From positions 1-64,000 of the forward strand of contig UQAW01000014.1 in NCBI GenBank assembly GCA_900539175.1: 64,000 bases of DNA. Reading direction: 5' to 3'. This document shows positions 50,855-60,681 of the stretch, piece after piece. The DNA is from an uncultured Lachnospiraceae bacterium (lineage in GTDB: Bacteria; Bacillota; Clostridia; Lachnospirales; Lachnospiraceae). A program made the translations under genes and the position numbers. Position 1 is the stretch's first letter. Every line of letters starts with the position of its first letter. The notes under the pieces were generated by a model. That model was not told where the DNA came from. It did no database searches and saw only the letters and a program-made list of their open reading frames with translations.

Positions 50855-53236
50855 ATGGTACGGAAAATATTAAAAAAAGATATAAGGCGCAGAAAAAGCG
50901 TGAATATCATTTTATTCTTATTCATTACACTGGCCTCTGTCTTTCTGTCAAGCAGTATGAATAATATCCTGGTAGTGTCATCTGCAGTCAGTTACTACAT
51001 GGATTATGCAAATGTGCCGGATGTGAATCTGCTCCTGGATGGAACGGACGAGAAGGCGGAGATTGACCATTGGCTGATGGAAGAAGCGCCGGGTGTATTA
51101 TCGTATGATTATAATACGGTGCTGAGGCTTACGGAAAAGAATATTTTGATTCAGAGGGAAGACGGAGACGTTATTCTGGATTCCGGGGGAGCAAATTTGT
51201 TTCTCGGAACGATGGATAGTTCTTATTGCAAAGTATTTGATCAGGATGGAAAGACGTTCCGCCTCAATTCCGGTGAGATTGCCATGACACAGCATATGAT
51301 GGATCGAAATCATCTGACCCCGGGAGATTGCCTTACAATAAAAACAGGAGATACGGTACAAAAACTGGTTTTAAAGCTGGCAATCAAGGATGCCGCTTAT
51401 GGAAATGAGATGGCAGGTATGAACCGGATGATCATAAGCGAAGCGGATTATATGAGACTTACAGAAGATGAGAGTTCGGATCTTGTGGGGTTATATTATA
51501 TAGATACAAGAGAGGAAGCTGCTTTTAACCGTGAGTTAAATAACCAGGCATTTTCCACAATTATGAATGCAATCAGCAGAAACACTTATACATTAGCTTA
51601 CTCATTTGATATGATTGTGGCAGCGTTACTAATTCTCATCGGCGTTTGTCTGATTTTGATTGCGCTTCTGGTGCTGCGTTTTACACTTGTATTCACAATT
51701 GAGGAGGATTACCGGGAAATCGGAATTATGAAGGCTATGGGATTGAAAAATTTGGCAATCCGGAAATTGTATCTGGGTAAATATGCAGTACTTGTGACAG
51801 CAGGAGCTGTTCTGGGAATGGGAATCAGCATTCCGGTAGGGTCACTGATGATTGCGGGTGTCGATCAGAATATGATTATGAAAGACGGTGGTGCAAACTT
51901 ATGGATTAATATCGGGTGTACCATTCTGATTATCGTCTGCGTTTTGGCGTTTTGCGGTAATTGTACAAGGAGATTGAATAAGATTTCTGCTATCTCGGCA
52001 ATCAGAGGCGGGCAGACTGGGGAACGGTATCGCAGACGGGCAGGGATGCGCCTGCATAACAGGCGGAAAATGCCGGTAACGGTATTTCTCGGGATGAATG
52101 ATATCTTAAGTCATGTCAGGCGTTTTCTGGTTTTGATGGTCACGTTTAGTGTCAGTTTTCTTTTGATAACTATACCGCTCAATACATTGAATACGATGCA
52201 GGGAAAGAAGATTGTGGATAGATTTTTATTGGATCCTGAAAGTGCGGTCTATCTGAGAAATATCGAGAAAGAGGGAGAGCAAAGTTATCATGACAAGGCC
52301 GAACTGGAGGCGGGATTACGGCGGGTGGAACTGGAGATGAAAGAAAAAGGGTATGATGCCAGTCTTACTGCTTTGCCTATTTATTTCTTTTGTTTTGAGG
52401 AACCGGAGCGTGATATCAAATGCAGGCTTGTGACAATTCAGGTGCCTGGTCCAAATCAGGATTATCTGACCTATCAGGAAGGGAAAGCTCCGCTGTTGAG
52501 CAACGAAATTGCTTTTTCTCAAAATGTCATGAACCAAAATGAATGGAAAGTCGGAGATATCGTGGAGACAGTTGCCGGAGGTGAGCGTAAGGAGCTTCTG
52601 ATCACCGGGACATACTCCGATTATATGCAGCTTGGCTACAGTGCAAGGCTGAATCCGGAGATTGATTGCAGTGAGGAAAGAGTTTTTGAATATTGGAACA
52701 TTATGGTGGATCTGGATACGGAGAAATCTCAGGAAGAACTTGCGCTGGAACTGAGCCAGCAGTTTCCTGATTATGAATGGAATACAGCGCAGGAAATTGT
52801 GGACCGTAACGTGGGTGGAGTTCAGGAAACTCTGAAAAAGATGCTGCATCCTATGACTGCAATGTTATGTGCGGTGATTATGTTGATTACGTTTTTGATG
52901 GAACGCCTCTTTATCGTAAGGGAAAAGGGGGAGATTGCCATGATGAAGAGTATGGGATATAAGAACCGTGCTATCCGGTTATGGCAGATCATTCGTATGG
53001 CAGGGGTGGCGCTTGTTTCTATGGTAGTTGCTGTTCCGCTCTCGCTGGCAAGTAACCGGTGGGTGTTGAAACCTATTTTCGGAATTATGGGAGCGGACGT
53101 GGAGATTCAGGTAGTGCCGTGGCAGGTATATGGTGTATACCCAGGTATTTTGCTGCTTGGGATTATCATTGCTGCCGCAGCAGCAACTGCTGTGGTTAAA
53201 AAAGTAAACATCAGGGAATTAAGTGTTCTGGAATAG
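50855..53236 (+). CDS. ABC transporter permease with two FtsX-like domains
   Basis: The 793-residue membrane protein has an N-terminal membrane helix, an extracellular domain (about 45-245) and three helices. A second half follows with the same plan (helix at about 420, extracellular domain about 450-640, three helices to the end). Both halves carry the REIGIMKAMGL or GEIAMMKSMGY motif that couples FtsX permeases to their ATPase. The frame opens at 50840, but AAAGGA supports the ATG at 50855. It is the first gene of a four-gene unit with ATPase, response regulator and kinase. Such units commonly detect or expel antimicrobial peptides. Confidence 0.93.
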   Translation: MVRKILKKDIRRRKSVNIILFLFITLASVFLSSSMNNILVVSSAVSYYMDYANVPDVNLLLDGTDEKAEIDHWLMEEAPGVLSYDYNTVLRLTEKNILIQREDGDVILDSGGANLFLGTMDSSYCKVFDQDGKTFRLNSGEIAMTQHMMDRNHLTPGDCLTIKTGDTVQKLVLKLAIKDAAYGNEMAGMNRMIISEADYMRLTEDESSDLVGLYYIDTREEAAFNRELNNQAFSTIMNAISRNTYTLAYSFDMIVAALLILIGVCLILIALLVLRFTLVFTIEEDYREIGIMKAMGLKNLAIRKLYLGKYAVLVTAGAVLGMGISIPVGSLMIAGVDQNMIMKDGGANLWINIGCTILIIVCVLAFCGNCTRRLNKISAISAIRGGQTGERYRRRAGMRLHNRRKMPVTVFLGMNDILSHVRRFLVLMVTFSVSFLLITIPLNTLNTMQGKKIVDRFLLDPESAVYLRNIEKEGEQSYHDKAELEAGLRRVELEMKEKGYDASLTALPIYFFCFEEPERDIKCRLVTIQVPGPNQDYLTYQEGKAPLLSNEIAFSQNVMNQNEWKVGDIVETVAGGERKELLITGTYSDYMQLGYSARLNPEIDCSEERVFEYWNIMVDLDTEKSQEELALELSQQFPDYEWNTAQEIVDRNVGGVQETLKKMLHPMTAMLCAVIMLITFLMERLFIVREKGEIAMMKSMGYKNRAIRLWQIIRMAGVALVSMVVAVPLSLASNRWVLKPIFGIMGADVEIQVVPWQVYGVYPGILLLGIIIAAAAATAVVKKVNIRELSVLE

Positions 53237-53245
53237 GAGGAAGCG

Positions 53246-54016
53246 ATGGGCGCATTAAAGGTATCAAATTTATGTAAAACATATATTATCAATAAACGTC
53301 AGAATAATGTTTTGAGAAATGTAAATCTGACCATTGAAGAAGGAGAAATGGTCGCTGTTATGGGACCTTCCGGCTCAGGAAAAACGACACTGCTTTATAC
53401 GGTAAGCGGAATGGATGAAGTAACAGCCGGTAAGGTGGATTTTTTCGGCAGGGAAATGACTGCATTGAAGCCAAATGAAATGAGTGACTTACGGCTGGAC
53501 CAGATGGGCTTTGTTTTTCAGCAGATGTATATGCTGAAAAATCTTTCCATATATGATAATATTATACTGCCAGCCTACCATTCTTCTGCCGGCAGGACTC
53601 AGGAAGGAAGAAGAGGGATTAACGACCGTGCAAGAGTATTGATGCAGAAACTCGGTATCAGTGAAATTGCTGAAAATGATATCAATGAGGTTTCCGGCGG
53701 TCAGCTTCAGCGTGCCTGTATCTGCAGGAGTATGATTAATAATCCGAAAATTATTTTTGCAGATGAACCCACAGGAGCCCTGAATAAGCAGAATTCTATC
53801 GAAGTGATGGAGGAACTGAACCGGATCAATCAGGAAGGAACCAGTATTCTGCTTGTGACTCATGATATGAAAGTGGCTTCCAGATGCGAACGGGTATTAT
53901 ATATTGAGGACGGTGATGTCCGGGAAGAAATCCTGCTTGGTAAATGGACAAAAACTCAGGATTTCAGGGAACGTGAGAGAAGGCTGAATGATTGGCTGGT
54001 AAAATTAGGATGGTAG
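53246..54016 (+). CDS. ABC transporter ATPase of the LolD/MacB group
   Basis: The 256-residue ATPase has Walker A GPSGSGKTTLL, Q-loop FVFQQMYML, signature EVSGGQLQRACICRSM and Walker B IIFADEPTGALN. It starts nine bases behind the permease with AGGAGG. It ends in an extra basic tail (FRERERRLNDWLVKLGW). Partner of the FtsX-like permease. Confidence 0.96.
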   Translation: MGALKVSNLCKTYIINKRQNNVLRNVNLTIEEGEMVAVMGPSGSGKTTLLYTVSGMDEVTAGKVDFFGREMTALKPNEMSDLRLDQMGFVFQQMYMLKNLSIYDNIILPAYHSSAGRTQEGRRGINDRARVLMQKLGISEIAENDINEVSGGQLQRACICRSMINNPKIIFADEPTGALNKQNSIEVMEELNRINQEGTSILLVTHDMKVASRCERVLYIEDGDVREEILLGKWTKTQDFRERERRLNDWLVKLGW

Positions 54017-54037
54017 GATAAGATATGAGGTGAGAAG

Positions 54038-54718
54038 ATGAAAGACATCTTGTTAGTGGAGGATCATGGAGAACTTGCAGAATTGCTGACAGCGTTTCTT
54101 GAGAGGGCGGGATATTTGGTCTGTCATGTGAGTTCAGGAGAAGAGGCAGTTTCATATCTGGAAGGAAGTTCTGCAAAACTTATGCTCCTTGACATCATGC
54201 TGCCCGGTATGGATGGGTTTGCCGTATGCAGGGCAGTAAGGGAACGGTGGAATCTGCCGATTCTGATTATGAGTGCCAGGTCGGCAAGGACGGATAAGTT
54301 AAGCGGGTACGAGTTAGGGGCTGATGATTATATGGAAAAACCGGTAGACCCCGATATCCTGACAGCCAAAGTACGCGCATTATTACAGCGGACTTACGGT
54401 GTTACCGTGGAAAACTCCCTTTTGCTATCTGGTGATATTACCCTGGACCAGAATGCCAGAAAAGCATATTTGGGCGGGGAATTATTGGAACTGAATGTCA
54501 AGGAATACAAATTGTTACAGTTATTTGTACAAAATCCAGGAAAAACATTGCGGAAAGAATACATTTTTAATGAGATTTGGGGAATGGACAGCTTTAGTGA
54601 AAATCAGACACTGACGGTTCATGTGAAGATGCTGCGCACGAAGATCGAAGAGAATCCCAAAGAGCCGAAAAGAATACAGACTGTCTGGGGAGTGGGTTAC
54701 CGTTATGAAGAATTATAA
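54038..54718 (+). CDS. OmpR-family response regulator
   Basis: The 226-residue protein has a receiver domain with the phospho-Asp in LMLLDIMLPG (D52) and Lys in MEKPVD. It ends with a winged-helix DNA-binding domain with the usual TVHVKMLRTKIEE and VWGVGYRYEE. It overlaps the kinase gene by 14 bases. Likely target: its own operon with the ABC genes. Confidence 0.96.
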   Translation: MKDILLVEDHGELAELLTAFLERAGYLVCHVSSGEEAVSYLEGSSAKLMLLDIMLPGMDGFAVCRAVRERWNLPILIMSARSARTDKLSGYELGADDYMEKPVDPDILTAKVRALLQRTYGVTVENSLLLSGDITLDQNARKAYLGGELLELNVKEYKLLQLFVQNPGKTLRKEYIFNEIWGMDSFSENQTLTVHVKMLRTKIEENPKEPKRIQTVWGVGYRYEEL

Positions 54719-55979
54719 TCGTTTGATTGGAATTTCTGTAATCGTTTATCTGCTGCTTGCGGTTGGAGCCGGATATGGATTCCACACCATCACAATAGAA
54801 CATGGAAGTCTCTATAAACTGGAAATCAATCGTATCTACAACAGCTTATCCGGGGGAACTTCTCTGGATAAGCTTGATTTGTGTTCTTATGAATTTGTTA
54901 AGCAAGTTTCCTACTTGCCATTGGAAGAGATGGGGCAGAAAGAGAAAACCGATGCCTTTTTTTCGGAAAAGAACCGGATGCGGATGGAATTGAAACCACT
55001 ATTTGGAGCTCAGAAATTATGTGGGATCCTGCGTTTTGATTATATAGAAGCTGAAGTCTGGATACAGCCGGTTCTGGTATATCTGGAAAGTATGCTTGCA
55101 GTTATGGAAGTGTTTCTGCTTGTGATTTTACTGTATCTTAAGTATCGGGTATTAAAACCATTCCATCAGATGTGTGAATTGCCTTATGAACTGGCACATG
55201 GTCACCTGAAAGGGATTATAAAAGAAGAGAAAAATCAGTTTTTTTCCAGATTTATATGGGGAATCGGTCAGCTGAAAGATTCACTGGATACTGTAAAAAA
55301 GCGGCAGTTGGAGCTGGAAAAAGAGAAAAAGACCATGCTGTTGTCACTGTCTCATGATATCAAAACGCCTCTTAATACGATTAAGCTATATGGGAAGGCT
55401 TTGGAGGAAAATATTTACGGAGACGAGAAGATGAAACGGCAGGCGGCGCATCAGATCGGAGAAAAGGCGTCAGAGATTGAACATTATGTGGAACAGATTA
55501 TGAAGAATGCCAGGGAGGATATTCTGGACATTCAGGTCAGAACGGGTGATTTTTATCTGAAGGATCTGATGGAGAAAGTCCTTGCTACTTATGCAGAAAA
55601 GTGCAGGGTCCGGATGGTGGATCTGATGATTGCATCCTATGAGAATCGTTTGCTGAAAGGGGATTTGGAACGGGCGGTTGAGGTGTTTGAGAATCTTTTT
55701 GAAAACGCATTCAAATACGGAGATGGCAGAAGCATCCGGATTACGTTTTATGAGGAGGATTACTGTCAGTTGATCCGCATCTATAACACGGGGGACCCGG
55801 TCACAGATAATGAGTTTAATCATATTTTCGAAAGTTTTTTTCGCGCTGCAAACAGTGACGGTATCCAGGGAAATGGACTGGGATTATATATCTGCCGGGA
55901 GATCATGCGGAAAATGGGCGGAGAAATTTTTGCGCAAAAGGATGAGAAGGGGATGGCGTTCGTTCTGGTTTTTCGATGA
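54705..55979 (+). CDS. Sensor histidine kinase
   Basis: The 424-residue kinase has two membrane helices (about 5-25 and 122-145) flanking an extracellular domain of about 95 residues. A HAMP-like segment follows, then the H-box LSHDIKTPLNTIK, N-box ENLFENAFKYGDG and G-box GNGLGLYICREIM. The sizeable extracellular domain means it may bind a signal directly, unlike BceS-type intramembrane kinases. Last gene of the ABC and two-component unit. Confidence 0.95.
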   Translation: MKNYNRLIGISVIVYLLLAVGAGYGFHTITIEHGSLYKLEINRIYNSLSGGTSLDKLDLCSYEFVKQVSYLPLEEMGQKEKTDAFFSEKNRMRMELKPLFGAQKLCGILRFDYIEAEVWIQPVLVYLESMLAVMEVFLLVILLYLKYRVLKPFHQMCELPYELAHGHLKGIIKEEKNQFFSRFIWGIGQLKDSLDTVKKRQLELEKEKKTMLLSLSHDIKTPLNTIKLYGKALEENIYGDEKMKRQAAHQIGEKASEIEHYVEQIMKNAREDILDIQVRTGDFYLKDLMEKVLATYAEKCRVRMVDLMIASYENRLLKGDLERAVEVFENLFENAFKYGDGRSIRITFYEEDYCQLIRIYNTGDPVTDNEFNHIFESFFRAANSDGIQGNGLGLYICREIMRKMGGEIFAQKDEKGMAFVLVFR

Positions 55980-56201
55980 GTTGCAGATGAAATATTGACA
56001 TTTTTTTTGTACTATGATAAGTTAAGTGAGAGAAATGAATGAATACCAGAGAACGTTGAAAAAGTACATAGGATGATAAAACTTGATGCTTACGAAGGGG
56101 TGAGTGTTGAAGCTTTGTTTATAAGATACCCCTGTGCAGATAAAAGTTTGAGGCGGATGAGGTACATGAAAAAATAGTGACGGCCGACAGTGAGTATGAG
56201 G

Positions 56202-56242
56202 AAGAGCAGGTGAAACAGAGTTTTCCCTGTTCTTTTTGTTTT
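56202..56242 (+). terminator. Leader terminator upstream of the AGCS symporter gene
   Basis: AAGAGCAGG (56202-56210) pairs with CCTGTTCTT (56226-56234; one G-U), followed by TTTGTTTT. It lies about 225 bases after the kinase gene and 125 bases before the symporter start. A GGGGT/ACCCC helix (about 56096-56134) lies upstream. The region 55980-56200 could therefore be a regulated leader, though I could not assign a riboswitch class. It may also simply terminate the kinase operon. Confidence 0.6.
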
Positions 56243-56367
56243 ATCAGACAGCAGATGCTATGAAGTGTGAGGAGGTGAACAAAGAGACCATTTTTATATG
56301 GATTCTGAAAGAGGGTATTTGTTCAGAGAGCGTTTGATACATGACAGAGAAGGAGGAGATAGTAACT

Positions 56368-57858
56368 ATGGTTGAATTGATTACAGAGATCAACAGTAAA
56401 GTCAATGATTTTGTCTGGGGAATTCCCATGTTGGTTTTGCTGGTGGGAACTGGTATTTTGATGACGGTATTGACGAAGGTATTCCAGATTTCGCATATTG
56501 GATATTGGATGAAACATACGTTAGGCAGTATCTTTACAGACAAGCATATCACGAAACACACAAAGGAGGGGGATCAGTCGATTTCCCAGTTTCAGTCTTT
56601 GTGTACCGCACTGGCAGCTACGATAGGAACCGGTAATATTGTCGGTGTGGCTTCTGCACTTCTATTCGGAGGTCCGGGTGCTATCTTCTGGATGTGGATC
56701 GTAGCGTTTTTTGGTATGATGACGAATTATTCCGAGAATGTTCTTGGTATCTATTACCGCAAAAAGAATGAAAAAGGTGAGTGGAGCGGAGGTGCCATGT
56801 ACTACCTTAAGGAAGGTCTTGGCTCGAAAGCGGGAATGAAACAGGTAGGTGCTGTATTAGCAGTCCTTTTTTCCGTATTCTGTCTGTTGGCTTCCTTCGG
56901 TATCGGCAATATGAGTCAGATTAATTCCATAGCCGGCAATATGAAAGCTGCTTTTGGTGTTCCGAATCTGGCTACCGGTCTGGTTTTGATGGTGCTTGCT
57001 GCATTGGTTATTCTGGGTGGTATTAAGAGAATTGCATCTGTGACAGAAAAGCTGGTGCCCTTTATGGCGATCCTTTATATTGTAGGTGCATTCGTAGTCT
57101 GTATTGTGCATATAGATCAGTTCGGTGCTGTATTTGCTGCAATATTTAAAGGCGCTTTCGCTATGAAAGCTGTCGGCGGCGGTATTGTCGGTTCGGGTCT
57201 TAAACTTGCAATTACCTGGGGAATGAAACGTGGTGTATTTTCTAATGAGGCAGGTCTTGGATCTTCCGTTATGGTTCATTCAAGTTCAAACGTAAAAGAG
57301 CCGGTTCGCCAGGGGATGTGGGGAATTTTCGAAGTATTTGCGGATACGATTGTAGTATGTACGCTGACAGCATTTACGGTATTATCTTCCGGTCTGGTTG
57401 ATCTGGGGACAGGGGCAGTGACCAGCAGTGCGGAAGGCTCGGCATTGGTTGGCGAAGCATTTGCCAGTGTTTTCGGAAAAGCAGGTCCGGCATTTATTGC
57501 TCTTGCAATCTTATTATTTGCATTTTCCACTGTTCTTGGATGGAGTCACTATGGAACAAAAGCATTTGAATATCTCTTCGGTTCGAAGGCGACTATTATC
57601 TATCGTGTCATCTTTATCGTGTTTATTCTTGGAGGAGCAACGATGAGTCTGGATCTGGCATGGGATCTGTCTGATACGTTCAACGGGCTGATGGCAATTC
57701 CCAATCTGATTGGTGTTGTGACACTGTCTCCGATTGTCTGCAAGATTACAAAGAATTATGTTGAACGGAGAATCAAAGGGAAAGATCTGAAGCCGATGTT
57801 GTCTGCATTTCCTGAGATTCAGGCCATGCAGGAAAAGAATCTGAATGAGAGTGACTGA
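56368..57858 (+). CDS. Sodium/alanine-glycine symporter (AGCS family)
   Basis: The roughly 496-residue transporter imports alanine or glycine with sodium. It has about ten to eleven membrane helices. The AGCS signature includes ALAATIGTGNIVGVASA, GGPGAIFWMW, TNYSENVLG and KRGVFSNEAGLGSS. The frame opens at 56341, but AAGGAGGAG selects the ATG at 56368. A leader terminator precedes it and a long hairpin follows it. Confidence 0.94.
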   Translation: MVELITEINSKVNDFVWGIPMLVLLVGTGILMTVLTKVFQISHIGYWMKHTLGSIFTDKHITKHTKEGDQSISQFQSLCTALAATIGTGNIVGVASALLFGGPGAIFWMWIVAFFGMMTNYSENVLGIYYRKKNEKGEWSGGAMYYLKEGLGSKAGMKQVGAVLAVLFSVFCLLASFGIGNMSQINSIAGNMKAAFGVPNLATGLVLMVLAALVILGGIKRIASVTEKLVPFMAILYIVGAFVVCIVHIDQFGAVFAAIFKGAFAMKAVGGGIVGSGLKLAITWGMKRGVFSNEAGLGSSVMVHSSSNVKEPVRQGMWGIFEVFADTIVVCTLTAFTVLSSGLVDLGTGAVTSSAEGSALVGEAFASVFGKAGPAFIALAILLFAFSTVLGWSHYGTKAFEYLFGSKATIIYRVIFIVFILGGATMSLDLAWDLSDTFNGLMAIPNLIGVVTLSPIVCKITKNYVERRIKGKDLKPMLSAFPEIQAMQEKNLNESD

Positions 57859-57898
57859 GAATTATTTTTTTTATAATTGAGTAAAGAATTGTATAAAT

Positions 57899-57969
57899 CT
57901 CCAGACTGATGTAAGATATAGGATAATGCTTCATTGAGCGTTATTATTATAGTCTTATAGCGTCTGGAG
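57899..57969 (+). terminator. Long hairpin after the AGCS gene
   Basis: CTCCAGAC (57899-57906) pairs with GTCTGGAG (57962-57969), with inner TAAGA/TCTTA pairing, and a GTTTCGTT tail. It probably terminates the symporter transcript. Confidence 0.6.
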
Positions 57970-57981
57970 GTTTCGTTCGTT

Positions 57982-58031
57982 AGGAGATTACGAACTTCTT
58001 CGGGAGACTGCTTAAAGTTTTGCAATCGCCT
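57982..58031. repeat. REP-like palindrome, copy C (short)
   Basis: AGGAGATTACGAACTT (57982-57997) pairs imperfectly with AAAGTTTTGCAATCGCCT (58014-58031). The right arm GTTTTGCAATCG is shared with copy B and nearly with copy A (GTTTCACAATCG). It ends 29 bases before the HAD hydrolase start codon. Confidence 0.6.
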
Positions 58032-58060
58032 GATTTATTTTGTGGTAGTGAGGAGAAAAA

Positions 58061-58792
58061 ATGTACGATACTTGTATTTTTGATTTGTATGGGACACTGG
58101 TTGATATTCATACAGAGGAAGAGAAGAATGAGTTATGGGAAAAGATGGGGATGTTCTACGGGTATTATGGGGCTTATTATCAGCCGGAGGAACTGAAAAT
58201 CACCTTTCGGCAATTGATTGCTCAGCTGGAAGCAGGACAACGGGGGCTTCGGGAGGATGCGCACGAGGCACATCCGGAGATTCCGATTGAGCAGGTGTTT
58301 CTGAAACTTTTTGAAGAGAAGCAGATAACTGCAGATCTGACACTGGCTGTTCACGCCGGGCAGTTTTTCCGTGTAATGTCCACAGAATATATCAGACTTT
58401 ATGATGGAACAGAAGAGATGTTAAAAGCATTGAAACAAAGCGGTAAAAAATTGTATCTTCTTTCCAATGCACAGAGGATTTTTACGGAATACGAAATGAG
58501 AGCATTGCATATCTTTCACTATTTTGATGGTATCCTTATATCGTCAGAGCACGGATATAAAAAGCCGGATCTTCGGTTCTTTGAAAAGCTTCTGGATACT
58601 TACGGGATTTCCAGGAGTACGGCAATTATGGTAGGAAACGATGGGATTTGTGATATTAAGGGGGCAAAGGCAGCAGGACTTTCCACTTTGTATATTCGTT
58701 CCAATATTTCACCGGAAGAGGAACTGCCGCAGGCCGATTATCGGTTAGAACGGATGGATATGGATCAGGTGAAGCAGATTTTATTGAACTGA
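58061..58792 (+). CDS. HAD-superfamily hydrolase (subfamily IA)
   Basis: The 243-residue phosphatase-like protein has motif I FDLYGTLVD, motif II YLLSNAQ, motif III Lys in HGYKKPD and motif IV VGNDGICDIKGA, with a helical C1 cap (about 20-110). It resembles bacterial phosphoglycolate or haloacid-type phosphatases; the substrate is not readable. rsmH follows 14 bases later, so they are probably co-transcribed. Confidence 0.92.
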   Translation: MYDTCIFDLYGTLVDIHTEEEKNELWEKMGMFYGYYGAYYQPEELKITFRQLIAQLEAGQRGLREDAHEAHPEIPIEQVFLKLFEEKQITADLTLAVHAGQFFRVMSTEYIRLYDGTEEMLKALKQSGKKLYLLSNAQRIFTEYEMRALHIFHYFDGILISSEHGYKKPDLRFFEKLLDTYGISRSTAIMVGNDGICDIKGAKAAGLSTLYIRSNISPEEELPQADYRLERMDMDQVKQILLN

Positions 58793-58806
58793 CAGGGAGG
58801 CAGGTA

Positions 58807-59856
58807 ATGGAAAATCAAGGACAGAAACATACACGGCGTGTTCGTTACAAAGGGACACATCCAAGAAGCTATAAAGAAAAATATAAGGAACTGCAGCCGG
58901 AAAAATATGCAGATACGGTGGCGAAGGTAATCCGTAAAGGAAGTACGCCTGCTGGTATGCATCTTTCTATCTGTGTGAATGAGATACTGGAATTTTTGCA
59001 GATACAGCCTGGACAAAAGGGACTGGACGCAACGCTTGGGTATGGAGGCCACACAAAGGAGATGCTGAAATGTCTGGAGAATCAGGGGCATCTGTATGCT
59101 CTGGATGTGGACCCGATTGAATTGGTGAAGACAAAGGAGCGCCTGCAGCGTCTCGGATACGGTCCGGAGATTCTTACGATCCGGCAGATGAATTTTGCTG
59201 ATATTGATCAAATAGCGGCAGAGGCAGGACCGTTTGATTTTGTGTTGGCGGATCTGGGCGTATCTTCTATGCAGATTGACAATCCGGACAGGGGTTTTTC
59301 TTATAAAACAGAAGGTCCTTTGGATTTGAGACTGAATCCGGAGAAGGGTATAACGGCAGCAGAGCGTTTGAAAACAATTGGATTGGAGGAACTTCAGGGG
59401 ATGTTGCTTGAGAATTCCGATGAACCCTATGCAGAAGAAATTGCAAAAGCAATTGTAGCAGAACGGAAGAAGGGACACGGAATCGAAACAACGAAAAGGC
59501 TGCGGGAAGTCATTGAATATGCGCTGCGGTTTATACCGGAGGCGGAGCAAAAAGAGGTGGTTAAGAAATCTTGTCAGAGAACATTTCAGGCGCTTCGGAT
59601 CGATGTCAACAATGAATTCGAAGTATTGTATGCATTTTTGGAAAAACTGCCGAATGTGCTTGCAAAAGGAGGAAGAGTTGCAATATTGACGTTCCATTCC
59701 GGTGAAGATCGTCTTGTTAAGAAATCCCTGAAGCGATTCTGGAATGAAGGGGTGTACCGTGAGATTTCTACGGAAGTGATCAGACCTTCTGCTGAAGAAT
59801 GTAACAAAAACAGCCGTGCGCGTTCCACGAAGATGCGGTGGGCAATTAAGGCATGA
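58807..59856 (+). CDS. rsmH: RsmH-family 16S rRNA methyltransferase, non-dcw type with N-terminal extension
   Basis: RsmH methylates N4 of C1402 in 16S rRNA. The 349-residue protein has SAM motif GLDATLGYGGHTKEML, the DLGVSSMQIDNPDRGFSY block and C-terminal LTFHSGEDRLVKKSLK. It differs from the classical mraW product by a basic extension of about 45 residues (HTRRVRYKGTHPRSYKEKYK). It also stands outside a division (dcw) cluster. Clostridia often carry two RsmH-type genes; this looks like the second kind, so the target could be the same base or another one. Confidence 0.92.
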   Translation: MENQGQKHTRRVRYKGTHPRSYKEKYKELQPEKYADTVAKVIRKGSTPAGMHLSICVNEILEFLQIQPGQKGLDATLGYGGHTKEMLKCLENQGHLYALDVDPIELVKTKERLQRLGYGPEILTIRQMNFADIDQIAAEAGPFDFVLADLGVSSMQIDNPDRGFSYKTEGPLDLRLNPEKGITAAERLKTIGLEELQGMLLENSDEPYAEEIAKAIVAERKKGHGIETTKRLREVIEYALRFIPEAEQKEVVKKSCQRTFQALRIDVNNEFEVLYAFLEKLPNVLAKGGRVAILTFHSGEDRLVKKSLKRFWNEGVYREISTEVIRPSAEECNKNSRARSTKMRWAIKA

Positions 59857-59914
59857 GGTCGTTAAGCATACAGCTATTGCGGCAGTAGGTCAATGCAGTA
59901 TTATGGGGTATCTT

Positions 59915-59981
59915 ACGCAGTAGAGTTTATTCTTTCTTTCTCACTGGAAACATGAGAAAATGAGAAAGTTCTGCGTTTTTT
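59915..59981 (+). terminator. Terminator of the HAD-rsmH unit
   Basis: ACGCAG (59915-59920) pairs with CTGCGT (59971-59976) and an inner CTTTCTCA pairs with TGAGAAAG, followed by T6. Confidence 0.9.
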
Positions 59982-60121
59982 GATATAAAGTTCTATATAT
60001 TTTGATATAAAAAAATTATGATTTATTATACAATAGAACAGGCACAGGGAGTTTGTGCAGAGAATAAACAGCTACGAAAATATAAAATCAATGCTGTAAA
60101 GAATGATGTGGGAGGAACATT

Positions 60122-60655
60122 ATGAAGAAAAAAACATTAAGATTATTGGTATGCACCGCTTTGACAGTTGTTGCACTGTCTTTTAATGCCTGCGGAGATG
60201 GAAAGGAGAGCAAGGATACTTCCGAAGACTCTACTTCTGTTTCTGAAAGCGTTGTAGACGATTCAAAGACGGATAGTACTTCAGAAAGTACGGATGATGA
60301 CAGTAATTCTCTCGCTGGTCTTGGCAAGTATGACTCGGTTGCTGACTATGTAAATTCTGATTTGATACAGAACCAGATTTCCAGTATCAAAGAGTCACTG
60401 GCTGAAAGCGGTATGGATATGGAAGTAACTGGTGAGGATAACAAACTGATCTATACTTATACTTATAGTGAGCTTACACAGGTAGATGGTATGGCAGATG
60501 CACTGGCAAGCGGTCTGGATGCTCAAGCAGATACTTTCAAGTCTGTGGCAAAATCTCTGAAAGCAGCAGTTGATGAAGAGAATCCTGTTGTAGTTGTAAG
60601 ATACATGGATGCAAACGGTGATGAGATTTATTCACAGGAGTTTGCAGCGGAATAA
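60122..60655 (+). CDS. Putative lipoprotein with DUF4854-like domain
   Basis: The 177-residue product has a signal peptide ending in a lipobox-like FNAC (Cys23), then a Ser/Thr/Asp-rich flexible stretch to about residue 65. A compact alpha/beta domain follows (YDSVADYVNSDLIQNQI, then NPVVVVRYMDANGDEIY). Such small lipoproteins with this domain are common in Lachnospiraceae and have no known function. A GGAGG precedes the ATG. Upstream 59982-60121 is very AT-rich, with TTGATA near 60002 as a possible -35. Confidence 0.82.
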   Translation: MKKKTLRLLVCTALTVVALSFNACGDGKESKDTSEDSTSVSESVVDDSKTDSTSESTDDDSNSLAGLGKYDSVADYVNSDLIQNQISSIKESLAESGMDMEVTGEDNKLIYTYTYSELTQVDGMADALASGLDAQADTFKSVAKSLKAAVDEENPVVVVRYMDANGDEIYSQEFAAE

Positions 60656-60681
60656 GTTTTTAGATGGGTTTCATTTTGGAG

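Noticed and set aside
55980..56200. Glycine riboswitch before the AGCS gene
   Set aside because: None of the conserved glycine aptamer blocks could be found by eye on the plus strand.
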